A stretch of 8,975 bases of DNA from an uncultured Subdoligranulum sp. (lineage in GTDB: Bacteria; Bacillota_A; Clostridia; Oscillospirales; Ruminococcaceae), in assembly GCA_900772715.1 (NCBI GenBank), contig CAAGRN010000192.1:1-8975 (forward strand), in the 5' to 3' direction. Shown here piece by piece: positions 1 through 6,587 of the stretch. Positions within the stretch are counted from its first letter, which is position 1, and each line of letters opens with the position of its first letter. The translations under genes were made by a program, and so were the position numbers. Below the pieces are notes generated by a model. It ran no database searches. It saw only the letters and a list, made by a program, of their open reading frames with translations, and had not been told where the DNA came from.

Positions 1-776
1 ACGAGGTCGAGCTGCACCACCACGATTTTTACGAAATCTACCTGCTGCTGCGCGGTCGGGTGGAATATATCGTGGAAAACCAAATCTACCGCGTGCGCCC
101 CGGCGACTGGATGCTCATCAGCCCGCTGGAGCTGCATCAGGCGCGCATCGCCACCGACGCCGATGCGTATGAGCGCATCGTTTTGTGGATTCGCCGCTCC
201 TATCTGGAAAGCCTGTCCACCCCGCGCACCAGCCTGACCCGCTGCTTTGACACCTCCGTTTCGGGGCATACCAACCTGATCCGCCTGCCCGGCACGTCGG
301 GCGCGCAGCTGCGCAGCACCGTCGAACGCCTGTGCGCCGCCAAGGCACAGCAGGACTACGGCAGCGATTTACTGGCGCAGGGTGCGCTGATGGAGCTGCT
401 GGTCGGGCTGAACCGCGCCGCTGCGGACCGCGCCGACATCCACCCCGCCGGCACCAGCGACCAGGTCGTGGACGCCGTGCTGCACTATATCAACGAGCAT
501 TACAGCGAGCCGCTGACGCTGGACCTTTTGGCAGAAAAGTTTTTTATCAGCAAATATCACCTGCTGCGCAAGTTCGACGCGCAGGTGGGAACCACGGTGC
601 ATCGCTATATTTTACAAAAGCGCCTGCTGAACGCCAAGCAGCTTCTGGCGGGCGGCGTGCTGCCCAACGAGGTCTGCCAATACTGCGGCTTTGGCGATTA
701 CGCCAACTTTTACCGCGCCTTCAAGTCGGAGTACAACCAGACCCCGCGCCAATATGTGCAGAGTCTGCGGCGATAA
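1..776 (+). CDS. AraC-family transcriptional regulator with N-terminal cupin domain (5' truncated)
   Basis: This gene enters from the left edge; the open frame runs from position 3 without a start codon that fits the family, so the GTG at 60 is internal. About 257 residues are visible. The first residues (HHHDFYEIYLLLRGR) followed by a VRPGDWMLISPLELHQ stretch are the conserved metal/sugar-cupin region of AraC regulators that sense a small ligand. The C-terminal 100 residues (about 468-773) form the double helix-turn-helix: LTLDLLAEKFFISKYHLLRKF is the first HTH, and GFGDYANFYRAFKSEYNQTP is the AraC signature of the second. The protein should bind DNA and activate or repress a nearby operon in response to a ligand, often a sugar or glycoside in this type. 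Its target cannot be named because the upstream DNA is missing. The next gene, 58 bases downstream, has its own promoter and is probably not co-regulated. Confidence 0.93.
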   Translation, partial: EVELHHHDFYEIYLLLRGRVEYIVENQIYRVRPGDWMLISPLELHQARIATDADAYERIVLWIRRSYLESLSTPRTSLTRCFDTSVSGHTNLIRLPGTSGAQLRSTVERLCAAKAQQDYGSDLLAQGALMELLVGLNRAAADRADIHPAGTSDQVVDAVLHYINEHYSEPLTLDLLAEKFFISKYHLLRKFDAQVGTTVHRYILQKRLLNAKQLLAGGVLPNEVCQYCGFGDYANFYRAFKSEYNQTPRQYVQSLRR

Positions 777-783
777 ATTCCGC

Positions 784-812
784 TTGCATCTTGCCCAAAA
801 AACGAGTACAAT
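784..812 (+). promoter_or_regulatory. Sigma-70-type promoter of the YgjP-like peptidase gene
   Basis: TTGCAT at 784-789 and TACAAT at 807-812 are separated by exactly 17 bases, a good housekeeping promoter match. Transcription would begin near 819, leaving a leader of about 16 bases that contains the AAAGGGGA ribosome site. The in-frame ATG at 811 would sit inside the -10 element, which supports the ATG at 835 as the true start of the following gene. Confidence 0.6.
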
Positions 813-834
813 GTTCAAAACGAAAGGGGAACGT

Positions 835-1389
835 ATGGCTGAACAGCGGGTTTCTGCGGGCATCGCCTACACGCTGACGCGGCGGCGGGTGCGCAATATC
901 AATCTGCGCGTCCGGGCGGACGGCTCGGTTGCCGCCAGCGCCCCCACACGTCTGGCGGTAAAATGGGTGGACGCCTTCGTTGCCTCCCGCGCCGATTGGG
1001 TACGCGCCGCGCAAGCCCGCGCTGCCCGCCGCGCCGCTGCCGAACAGCAGCAAAATGACGCATTACCGTCCAAAGAGGACGCTCTTGCCCAAATCACCGC
1101 ACTGTGCCGCGCCTACTATCCACAGTTTGCTGCCGTCTGTCCCCGCGGGCAGATGCCCAAAATTGCCGTGCGCGATATGCGCACCCGCTGGGGTTCCTGC
1201 AGCCTGAAAACCGGCACGCTGGCGTTTGCGCGGCGGCTTTGTGTAATGCCGCCTGCCGCGCAGGAATATGTTGTGGTACACGAGTTTTGCCATTTTTCCC
1301 ACCCCGACCACAGCCCCGCCTTTTGGGCGGCGGTGGCGCAGGTGCTGCCGGATTACAAGCAGCGCCAACGCCTGTTGAAAATGGGGTAG
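835..1389 (+). CDS. YgjP-like (DUF45) zinc metallopeptidase domain protein
   Basis: This 184-residue protein carries the zinc-protease motif HEFCH at residues 149-153, followed by H159 in HSPAFW. That gives the HExxH-5x-H-xxxFW arrangement of the YgjP/DUF45 family (related to M48 and SprT-type peptidases). The preceding RTRWGSCS block, about 30 residues before HEFCH, is the other family hallmark. H149, H153 and probably H159 bind zinc, and E150 is the catalytic base. Members are cytoplasmic; their substrates are poorly known, and some lie next to type I restriction genes, which is not the case here. The N-terminal half is rich in alanine and arginine, with a likely helix around residues 50-70. 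I chose the ATG at 835 because AAAGGGGA at 823-830 lies just upstream; the ATG at 811 overlaps the promoter. No terminator is evident downstream, where a palindromic repeat begins after 54 bases. Confidence 0.9.
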   Translation: MAEQRVSAGIAYTLTRRRVRNINLRVRADGSVAASAPTRLAVKWVDAFVASRADWVRAAQARAARRAAAEQQQNDALPSKEDALAQITALCRAYYPQFAAVCPRGQMPKIAVRDMRTRWGSCSLKTGTLAFARRLCVMPPAAQEYVVVHEFCHFSHPDHSPAFWAAVAQVLPDYKQRQRLLKMG

Positions 1390-1443
1390 AGGGGACGGTT
1401 CCAACAGAACGGATATACCAACATTCACACTGTCATTAAACTG

Positions 1444-1607
1444 ATGGGACGATTGCGAACTTTCGGCGGGTTTGTAGGGAACGGTCTTGACCGTTCCGTG
1501 GAGTCTTACCGATAGTACGATATAACGCGAAAACGCGCGCCATTCGGCGCGATTTTATGCGCTGCGCGCAGCCAGCGGTACGGCGCGGTCAAGACACGCG
1601 CCCTACA
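1444..1607 (+). repeat. 164-bp palindromic intergenic repeat, copy A (MITE-like)
   Basis: This segment matches, in inverted orientation, the segment 6668-6830 over essentially its whole length, with scattered substitutions. The core, 1473-1607, starts with TGTAGGG and ends with CCCTACA, so it has terminal inverted repeats. The left end folds into the hairpin GGAACGGT-CTTG-ACCGTTCC (1478-1497). The right end folds as GGCGCG...CGCGCC around GTCAAGAC. The middle holds the shared words CATTCGGCGCGATTTTATGC and GCTGCGCGCAGCCAGCGGT. No protein is encoded, so any movement would depend on a transposase elsewhere. It fills most of the gap between the peptidase and the flippase; the rest of the gap (1390-1443 and 1608-1680) shows nothing I can name. 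Confidence 0.85.
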
Positions 1608-1686
1608 TTTCTACCCAAAAAAGGGTTTTCCTCAAACTGGTACAACCTTTCCCCTGTTCGTTTTCATCCCCCACCCTACCATGTAT

Positions 1687-1703
1687 AAAGGAGCATTGCC
1701 GTG
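1687..1703 (+). promoter_or_regulatory. Ribosome binding site selecting a GTG start (flippase)
   Basis: AAAGGAG at 1687-1693 stands 7 bases before the GTG at 1701. No ATG in the same frame lies near, and the first in-frame ATG (residue 12) would cut off the N-terminus and has no such site. Confidence 0.75.
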
Positions 1704-3131
1704 GCATCTTCGCACAAAAAATATCAAACGCTGATGAGCAATACCCTGCTGTTTGCCATTTCCAACTTCAGCTCCAAGCTGCTCAGCTTTTTTATCCGCC
1801 CCTACCTCAGCTACGCGCTGGACACCCCCGACATTATGGGCGTTTCCAGCCTGCTGCAGCAGGCAACCAACCTGCTGATCCCGGTCGTCAGCCTTGGCGT
1901 GGCGTATGCGGTCATCCGCTTCGGGCTGGACAAATCGATCAACAAGGACAGCGTCTTTGTCAACGGCGCGGCGACCATCGGCGTCGGCTTCTTCATTTTG
2001 CTGCTGGCGATGCCGCTGGTTCGGCTGATACCCAACGCCGCCGAATACCTGCCGTTTTTGTACCTTTGCGTGCTGGCAAGCTGCCTGCGCACCTTGTGTA
2101 CGCAGTTTATCCGTTCGCGGCTGCTCAACCGCCTTGTGGCGCTGGACGGCGTTTTAACAACGCTCAGCTTGCTGATTTACTACCTTGTATTTTTGACTGT
2201 TTTCAAAATGGGCGCCACGGGCTTTTTGCTTGCCAACGCCATGGCGGACTTAACCAGTATGGTGTTCGTCTTTTTTGCCGGCAAATGCTACCGATATTTT
2301 GACGTTAAAGCGTTTAATTTACCCTTGTGGAAGGATATGCTGCGCTACTGCCTGCCCATGATCCCCGCGTCCATCAGCTTTTGGATCATCAACGCCAGCG
2401 ATATGTTTTTTGTGCAGGCGCTGTGCGAGGGGTACGAAGGGCGCACCGGCAACCACTGGGTGGGGCTGTTGTCGGCGGGGTATTTTCTGCCGCAGGTCAT
2501 CACCATTCTGGGTACAATCTTCTACGAGGCATGGCAGCTTTCCGCCGTGACCGAGGAAGCCGACCGTCAGGTGTTTTTCAGCAAGGTGTTCCGCATTTAC
2601 GCCAGCGTGATGTTCTGCGGCGTGGCGGGCATCATTATGCTGTGCCAGATCATGATGCGCGTGTTTAAAGCCAGCTACTTTGAAGCATGGACTTTTGTGC
2701 CATTTTTGACGCTTTGCTCCATGTGTACCTGCCTGAACCAATTTTTAAACAGCATCTATGTCGTGTACAAGCGCAGCACCGGGTCGCTGGTCACGATGCT
2801 GTGCGGCGCGGTGGTCAACCTGATTTTGAACTACCTGTTTATCCAGTGCTTCGGACCCTGGGGCGTGACCCCCGCCAGTTTTATCAGCCTGATGCTGGTG
2901 TTTATCCTGCGCGCCTACTCCACGCGCGGCTTGCTGGATATGGACTTCCACCCCGCGTGGCTGCTTTTGAACCTTGCCCTGGTGCTGGGCGAAATTTGGT
3001 TTATGTTCAATGTCGAGCATTGGGCGCTGCCGGTCGTTGCCATCACGGCGGCGGTTTGCGCGCTGAACCTGCGCGAGATTTTCAGTATGCTGGATAAACT
3101 GCTGGGACGGTTTTTGAAAAAGAGTAAGTAA
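1701..3131 (+). CDS. Polysaccharide/oligosaccharide flippase, Wzx/MATE-like (MOP superfamily)
   Basis: This 476-residue integral membrane protein is almost wholly hydrophobic, with roughly 12-14 predicted membrane segments (for example around residues 13-33, 50-72, 84-105, 143-166, 172-192, 212-235, 293-315, 362-384, 386-404, 417-433 and 438-456). The start (NTLLFAISNFSSKLLSFFIRPYLS) and the mid-protein LPMIPASISFWIINASDMFFV segment fit bacterial polysaccharide exporters of the MOP superfamily, which flip lipid-linked sugar repeat units across the cytoplasmic membrane for capsule, exopolysaccharide or wall polymer assembly. The length is normal for the family, and a basic tail (RFLKKSK) would stay in the cytoplasm. 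The sugar handled cannot be deduced. A glycosyltransferase gene lies 2.2 kb downstream but behind terminators and an opposing gene, so this is a single-gene transcription unit. A peptidoglycan-precursor (MurJ) or SpoVB-like role is a less likely alternative. Confidence 0.88.
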   Translation: MASSHKKYQTLMSNTLLFAISNFSSKLLSFFIRPYLSYALDTPDIMGVSSLLQQATNLLIPVVSLGVAYAVIRFGLDKSINKDSVFVNGAATIGVGFFILLLAMPLVRLIPNAAEYLPFLYLCVLASCLRTLCTQFIRSRLLNRLVALDGVLTTLSLLIYYLVFLTVFKMGATGFLLANAMADLTSMVFVFFAGKCYRYFDVKAFNLPLWKDMLRYCLPMIPASISFWIINASDMFFVQALCEGYEGRTGNHWVGLLSAGYFLPQVITILGTIFYEAWQLSAVTEEADRQVFFSKVFRIYASVMFCGVAGIIMLCQIMMRVFKASYFEAWTFVPFLTLCSMCTCLNQFLNSIYVVYKRSTGSLVTMLCGAVVNLILNYLFIQCFGPWGVTPASFISLMLVFILRAYSTRGLLDMDFHPAWLLLNLALVLGEIWFMFNVEHWALPVVAITAAVCALNLREIFSMLDKLLGRFLKKSK

Positions 3132-3149
3132 GAATTTTTATAAAAAGTT

Positions 3150-3186
3150 TTCCCCCGGGGTGTCGAAAACCCCGGGGGAATTTTTT
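3150..3186 (+). terminator. Rho-independent terminator after the flippase
   Basis: A perfect 12-base stem (TTCCCCCGGGGT at 3150-3161 with ACCCCGGGGGAA at 3169-3180) encloses a 7-base loop and is followed by six T. It starts 18 bases after the flippase stop codon. Confidence 0.95.
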
Positions 3187-3226
3187 GTGAAGAGTTAAGA
3201 GTGGAGAGTTTAGAGTTCAGATTTGG

Positions 3227-3252
3227 TGTGTCCGCTAAGCGGACACATTTTT
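3227..3252 (+). terminator. Second, tandem terminator-like hairpin
   Basis: TGTGTCCGCT (3227-3236) pairs with AGCGGACACA (3238-3247) around a single A; in practice the inner pairs open to form the loop. TTTTTATTTTATT follows. It is 40 bases past the first terminator and would act as a back-up for rightward transcription. Confidence 0.7.
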
Positions 3253-3302
3253 ATTTTATTGCGCCGTGGAATCGTGTGGTTGACGCAATTTGCCGATTCG
3301 GT

Positions 3303-3456
3303 TGTAGGGGCGAGCATTGCTCGCCCGTTCGGTTTTTACGATATATCGTAATATCCGGATGGCTGCAACGGGCGGCATAGTAGCCGTGCCTACGGGTGAC
3401 CCGTTATGTTGTTGCAGCTGTAAGGCGGCAAGGAGGGGTCAAGACCCCTCCCTACG
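3303..3456 (+). repeat. TGTAGGG-ended palindromic repeat, copy C
   Basis: The element begins with TGTAGGG at 3303 and ends with CCCTAC at 3450-3455. Its left end is the hairpin GGGCGAGCA-T-TGCTCGCCC (3308-3326) and its right end the hairpin GAGGGGTCAAGACCCCTC. Positions 3343-3379 recur at 3549-3585 with one difference (T/C). It belongs to the same family as copies A and B but has a different left hairpin and inner sequence. It lies in a gene-free region of more than 400 bases (3253-3661) that otherwise holds only copy D and short AT-rich stretches. Confidence 0.7.
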
Positions 3457-3478
3457 AATAACCGGGAGGTAAGCAACA

Positions 3479-3600
3479 ATTGGGAAAATGCAAATTTCCG
3501 GCAGGTTTGTAGGGAACGGTCTTGACCGTTCCGTGCGGTTTTCCCGTTATATCGCAATATCCGGATGGCTGCAACGGGCGGCATATATGCCGCCCCTACA
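3479..3600 (+). repeat. TGTAGGG-ended palindromic repeat, copy D
   Basis: The left part (about 3479-3537) closely matches the left part of copies A and B, including the flank TTCCGGCAGGTTTGTAGGG and the hairpin GGAACGGT-CTTG-ACCGTTCC at 3514-3533. The right part (3549-3600) instead matches copy C and ends with the palindrome GGCGGCATATATGCCGCC followed by CCCTACA. The element therefore looks like a chimera of two subtypes. It lies just past the 3' end of the minus-strand carboxypeptidase gene, where its GC-rich hairpins might stabilise or end that transcript. Confidence 0.75.
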
Positions 3601-3661
3601 AACCAAACCATAAATTCCGCATTTTTTCAAACTATCCAAACCGCTATATTTCACTTATCTA

Positions 3662-5152
3662 TTACAACTTGTAAATTTCGGTATATTTCGCGGTCAGATA
3701 CTCGGTAAAATACTTGGCGTCAAATTCGCCGCCGCACAGGCTTTGCACCAGCCAACGGGGGTCCTTCATGCTGCCCCACTGCCACACGCGCTCCTTCAGG
3801 GCGGCTTTCAGCGGCTCCATATCCCCTGCCGCCCACTGGGCGTCAAAATCGTGGGTCTTGCGCAGGTCGGCAATCGCCTGTGCGCCGTAGGCGCTGCCCA
3901 AGGCGTAGCTGGGGAAATACCCCAAATCGCCCATCGACCAGTGGATATCCTGCAGGCAGCCGTGGGCGTCGTCGGGTACGTCCACGCCCAGATATTCCTT
4001 GTACTTGGCGTTCCACGCGGCGGGCAGGTCTGCCACCGCCAAGGTTCCCTGCATCATCGCTTTTTCCAGCTCGTAGCGCACCATAATGTGCAGCGCGTAG
4101 GTCAGCTCGTCCGCCTCGGTGCGGATCAGGCTCGGCTCGGCGCGGTTGACGGCACGCCAGATCTCCTCGGCGCTGACATCCGCCAGCTGCTGCGGAAACA
4201 ATTCTTTCAGCGTCGGGTACAGGTACTCGACAAAGGCGCGGCTGCGCCCGACGATGTTCTCAAACAGGCGGCTCTGGCTTTCGTGCAGACCCATGGTCGC
4301 GCCGCCGGTCACGCTGGTGTAGTCGTAATCGGGGTTGATGTTCAGCTCGTACAGGGCGTGACCGCCCTCGTGCGCGACGCTGTACAGGTTGCTGAACATA
4401 TCGCGCGGCATATAGTGCGTGGTAATTCTTACGTCCTTACGCCAAAATTCGGTGGTAAAGGGATGTTCGCTCTCTGCCAGCATACTGCGCTTGGGGTCCA
4501 TGCCCCACAGCTGCATAATTTTTTCGCTGACCTTTTTCTGCGCGTCGATGGGCCATTCCTGGTCGAGAAAATCCGTGCGGATGGGCGCGCCGCGCTTTTG
4601 AATTTCCGCCAGCAGCGGAACAATGGTTTCGCGCAGCTGCGCAAAAAAGGCGTCGCACTGGGCAATGGTCAGACCGCGCTCGTACCGGTCCAGAAACACC
4701 TCATACGGGTCGCGCTCGGGGTCAAAATAGGCGGCCTGGGCGCGGCGTGCGGCGACGATTTTTTCCAGATACGGCGCAAACACACGGAAATCGTTGGTGC
4801 GCTTTGCCTTGGTCCACGCCGGAATGCTTTGCTGGCACAGCTTGGCAAAGGCGGCGTATTCGGCGGCGGGAATTTTGGCAATTTCATCGTACTCACGCTG
4901 TAAATTGCGCACCTCTGCCTGCTCCTGCTCGGTTTCGGCATCGGCGGCGGCGGCTTTCAGCAGCGCGGCGGTGCGGTCGTTGACCAGCAGGTCAAAGCTC
5001 TGGCGGCTCAAAAATTCCATCGCTTCGGCGCGCCCGTCGTTGCTGTCCTCAGGCGCGACGGTTTCGCTGTCAAAGTCGATAACGCGCATGGCGTAGCTGT
5101 AGCCGAACAGTTGCTTTTCGAGTTCGCGGACTTTTTGCATAGATTCCTTCAT
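3662..5152 (-). CDS. M32 family metallocarboxypeptidase (carboxypeptidase Taq type)
   Basis: This 496-residue protein has the usual length of M32 carboxypeptidases, which are zinc- or cobalt-dependent cytoplasmic enzymes removing C-terminal residues from peptides. The catalytic HEGGH motif is at residues 261-265 (H261 and H265 bind metal, E262 is catalytic). The HESQS motif specific to M32, with the third ligand E291, is at residues 290-294. The DYTSVTGGATMG segment between them and the mostly helical sequence also fit. I chose the ATG at 5152 because AAAGAGG (complement of 5160-5166) is spaced 7 bases before it; an in-frame TTG at 5170 lies upstream of that ribosome site. The gene is divergent from the glycosyltransferase. 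No T-run terminator follows it, only a GC-rich repeat. It probably recycles peptides; nothing links it to its neighbours. Confidence 0.96.
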   Translation of the reverse strand: MKESMQKVRELEKQLFGYSYAMRVIDFDSETVAPEDSNDGRAEAMEFLSRQSFDLLVNDRTAALLKAAAADAETEQEQAEVRNLQREYDEIAKIPAAEYAAFAKLCQQSIPAWTKAKRTNDFRVFAPYLEKIVAARRAQAAYFDPERDPYEVFLDRYERGLTIAQCDAFFAQLRETIVPLLAEIQKRGAPIRTDFLDQEWPIDAQKKVSEKIMQLWGMDPKRSMLAESEHPFTTEFWRKDVRITTHYMPRDMFSNLYSVAHEGGHALYELNINPDYDYTSVTGGATMGLHESQSRLFENIVGRSRAFVEYLYPTLKELFPQQLADVSAEEIWRAVNRAEPSLIRTEADELTYALHIMVRYELEKAMMQGTLAVADLPAAWNAKYKEYLGVDVPDDAHGCLQDIHWSMGDLGYFPSYALGSAYGAQAIADLRKTHDFDAQWAAGDMEPLKAALKERVWQWGSMKDPRWLVQSLCGGEFDAKYFTEYLTAKYTEIYKL

Positions 5153-5189
5153 AATGCTGCCTCTTTTCAACAGTATGGTTTATAACTTT

Positions 5190-5218
5190 ATAGTACCATA
5201 TTTCTTGAATTTCGGCAA
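5190..5218 (-). promoter_or_regulatory. Promoter of the M32 carboxypeptidase gene
   Basis: On the minus strand TTGCCG (complement of 5213-5218) and TACTAT (complement of 5190-5195) are 17 bases apart. The -10 box lies about 38 bases before the ATG, leaving room for a leader with the AAAGAGG ribosome site. The match is moderate. Confidence 0.5.
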
Positions 5219-5220
5219 CA

Positions 5221-5240
5221 TTTGTGGTATCTTTGTGGTA
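5221..5240. promoter_or_regulatory. Direct repeat TTTGTGGTA in the divergent promoter region (possible operator)
   Basis: TTTGTGGTA occurs at 5221-5229 and again at 5232-5240, offset by 11 bases, about one helical turn. The pair lies just beyond the -35 box of the carboxypeptidase promoter and covers the -35 region of the glycosyltransferase promoter. This placement suits a regulator acting on one or both genes, but the protein is unknown and chance is possible. Confidence 0.35.
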
Positions 5241-5259
5241 GGATTTACCTTATTATAAT
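5231..5259 (+). promoter_or_regulatory. Promoter of the glycosyltransferase gene
   Basis: A perfect -10 box TATAAT lies at 5254-5259. The -35 region is poor (CTTTGT at 17-base spacing or TTGTGG at 15-base spacing), which would fit an activated promoter. Transcription would begin near 5266, about 25 bases before the start codon. Confidence 0.55.
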
Positions 5260-5290
5260 ACGCCCACGATGTTTCAGGAGGTCGCGCCTT

Positions 5291-6148
5291 ATGTGTGAAC
5301 AACCGCTGGTCAGCATCATTGTACCCATCTACAACGCGCAGGACCATATTGCACGCTGTGTCGAGAGTATTCGCCGCCAGACCTACAAAAATCTGGAGAT
5401 CATCCTGCTCAACGACGGCAGCAAGGACGTCAGCCTGCAGGTGTGCAAAATGTACGCCGGGGTGGACAAGCGCATTGTGCTGATCGACAAAACCAACAGC
5501 GGCGTGGCTGCCACCCGCAATCTGGGTCTGCGCGAGGCGCACGGCAAGTACCTGCAATTTGTCGATGCCGACGACACCCTGCAGCCCTACGCCACCGAGC
5601 TGCTTGTGCAAAAGGCCGAATCTTCCGGCGCAGATTTGGTGATTGCGCACTATAACCGCATCACGCTGCCGCGCCTGCGCGACGAGGAGGACGAGGACAT
5701 CAACACCGTGCCGCAGCATCTGTTAAAGGTGCAGACCTATGGCTTTTTGCTGGAGGGCGCTATGACCAAAGAGCAGTTTGCCGCCGGACTGATGCAGGAG
5801 CCTGCCAGCTTTTATTACGGTGTTATGTGGAATAAGCTCTACCGCACCGAGATCGTCCACGCGCACGAGGATGTTGTCTGCGACGTGGATATGGACTGGA
5901 GCGAGGACCTCTACTTCAATTTAAGCTACATCCGCTACGCCAACAGCTTTTACGCGCTGTCCACGCCCATTTACAACTACTACAACAACCCCAAAAGCGC
6001 AGTACACACGGTGCTGAACCCTGTCAACGTGGTCAAAACGCGCTCTACCCTGTTTGCCTACTACAAGGACCTGTACGAGCATATGGGATTATACGAGGAG
6101 TATAAATCACAGATATTCAAGTATCTGGTGGCAACGTCCGAGGCGTGA
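5291..6148 (+). CDS. Family 2 glycosyltransferase
   Basis: This 285-residue protein begins with PLVSIIVPIYNAQDHIARCVESI, the nucleotide-sugar binding start of GT2 enzymes. LLNDGS (D42) and VDADD at residues 91-95 follow; the latter is the DxD motif that holds the metal and the diphosphate of the donor sugar. The segments WNKLYR and WSEDLYFNLSYI in the C-terminal half fit the acceptor side of exopolysaccharide-type GT2 enzymes, and the WSED acid is a likely catalytic-base region. It should transfer a sugar from a UDP- or similar donor to a lipid-linked or surface glycan at the inner face of the membrane; donor and acceptor are unknown. The start ATG at 5291 has AGGAGG at 5276-5281. The protein ends soon after the acceptor domain and is somewhat shorter than many relatives of about 320-340 residues. 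The DnaA-box cluster begins 56 bases past its stop. Confidence 0.93.
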   Translation: MCEQPLVSIIVPIYNAQDHIARCVESIRRQTYKNLEIILLNDGSKDVSLQVCKMYAGVDKRIVLIDKTNSGVAATRNLGLREAHGKYLQFVDADDTLQPYATELLVQKAESSGADLVIAHYNRITLPRLRDEEDEDINTVPQHLLKVQTYGFLLEGAMTKEQFAAGLMQEPASFYYGVMWNKLYRTEIVHAHEDVVCDVDMDWSEDLYFNLSYIRYANSFYALSTPIYNYYNNPKSAVHTVLNPVNVVKTRSTLFAYYKDLYEHMGLYEEYKSQIFKYLVATSEA

Positions 6149-6204
6149 CGCGGGTTTTAAATTCCCATAAAAGGGACTGTAAAAATGCTGTCGAAGGCTG
6201 CCGG

Positions 6205-6414
6205 TTTTCCACAGAGTTTTCAGTTTTCAACAAAGAGTTTTCCCTAGGCGGTGTGGAAAAGAAAAAGTTATCAAGACTTTCCACAAAAATGTCCACAGCC
6301 GCAAAGGAAAAATTCCACCCCCGTTTTCTGCACCGTTATCGGGGTTCGGCGGGTTTTCCACCGTTTTAACACCCCCTACTACTACTACTAAAATAGTAAT
6401 AGTTAATAAGGCAA
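6205..6414 (+). other. Candidate replication origin (oriC-like): DnaA-box cluster, DnaA-trio and AT-rich unwinding segment
   Basis: Sequences close to the DnaA box TTATCCACA crowd this segment. One-mismatch copies TTTTCCACA occur at 6205-6213 (+) and 6252-6260 (-). Weaker ones are TTTTCAACA 6224-6232, TTATCAAGA 6268-6276, CTTTCCACA 6277-6285, ATGTCCACA 6289-6297 and TTTTCCACC 6354-6362, all on the plus strand. After the last box come 13 bases ending in five C, then five CTA units (6376-6390). Read on the other strand these are 3'-GAT-5' repeats, the DnaA-trio that guides DnaA onto single strands. AT-rich DNA follows to about 6414. Box, GC-rich spacer, trio and AT-rich DNA in this order and polarity match the known origin unwinding module of Bacillus subtilis. 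No dnaA, dnaN or rpmH is in the window. A DnaA-titrating or regulatory locus is the main alternative. Confidence 0.72.
6376..6390 (+). other. DnaA-trio element (five CTA units)
   Basis: Five uninterrupted CTA trinucleotides (complement 3'-GAT-5') begin 13 bases after the TTTTCCACC box and run into AAAATAGTAATAGTTAATAA, an AT-rich segment with little secondary structure. In known origins the trio lies at the edge of the unwinding region. Five perfect units are a strong match. Confidence 0.7.
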
Positions 6415-6472
6415 TTTCCCGTAAAAAGTAACCTTCGCAAAACCCTTAAGAAAACAGAACGACCCCTCCCCT

Positions 6473-6508
6473 GCTGCTTGCTTTATAAAATAAAGCGGGC
6501 AGCTTTTT
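6473..6508 (+). terminator. Rho-independent terminator right of the origin-like region
   Basis: GCTGCTTGCTTTAT (6473-6486) pairs over 14 positions with ATAAAGCGGGCAGC (6490-6503), with two G-U pairs and a 3-base AAA loop; five T follow. It works for rightward transcription. No gene ends just before it, so it would stop read-through from the glycosyltransferase after it has crossed the DnaA-box region. Confidence 0.88.
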
Positions 6509-6520
6509 GTATGTATATCG

Positions 6521-6545
6521 TTTGTATAAATATACTGTATACGAA
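6521..6545. promoter_or_regulatory. Imperfect dyad in an AT-rich segment (possible operator)
   Basis: TTTGTATA (6521-6528) and TATACGAA (6537-6544) form an imperfect inverted repeat about 16 bases apart, centre to centre. TTGTAT (6507-6512) and TATACT (6531-6536) with an 18-base gap could also be a promoter. The two readings compete and neither is certain. Confidence 0.25.
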
Positions 6546-6558
6546 TTTACAATATGGC

Positions 6559-6587
6559 TTTATTTTGGCTCAAAAATGTGCTATACT
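6559..6587 (+). promoter_or_regulatory. Promoter with extended -10, probably for ribonuclease Z
   Basis: TATACT at 6582-6587 is preceded directly by TGC, giving an extended -10 (TGnTATACT), which can work with a weak -35 such as TTTATT at 6559-6564. Transcription would begin near 6594. The next gene starts at 6864, so the leader would be about 270 bases and would include the whole repeat copy B. No gene-like reading frame longer than about ten codons lies between. Confidence 0.5.

Noticed and set aside
811..837. ATG at 811 as start of the YgjP-like gene
   Set aside because: It lies within the TACAAT -10 box and has no ribosome site, while the ATG at 835 has AAAGGGGA at proper distance.
332..877. 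Plus-strand open frame of 181 codons overlapping the AraC gene and the next start
   Set aside because: The composition is arginine/alanine-rich out-of-frame translation of GC-rich coding DNA, and the AraC frame carries recognisable domains.
1681..1734. ATG at 1681 as a start before the flippase
   Set aside because: It is in another frame, lies before the AAAGGAG site and the frame closes after about 17 codons.
3303..3600. Possible CRISPR array
   Set aside because: The repeats are internally palindromic, of unequal length, not evenly spaced, and no cas gene is present.
3743..4903. Plus-strand open frame of 386 codons
   Set aside because: It is the antisense shadow of the M32 carboxypeptidase gene, whose catalytic motifs are intact on the minus strand.
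5180..5719. Minus-strand open frame of 179 codons opposite the glycosyltransferase start
   Set aside because: It is antisense to the conserved GT2 domain and runs through both divergent promoters.
6145..6369. Open frame of 74 codons across the DnaA-box cluster
   Set aside because: It starts with a GTG inside the end of the glycosyltransferase gene, has no ribosome site, resembles no known protein, and its sequence is explained by the repeated TTTTCCAC boxes.
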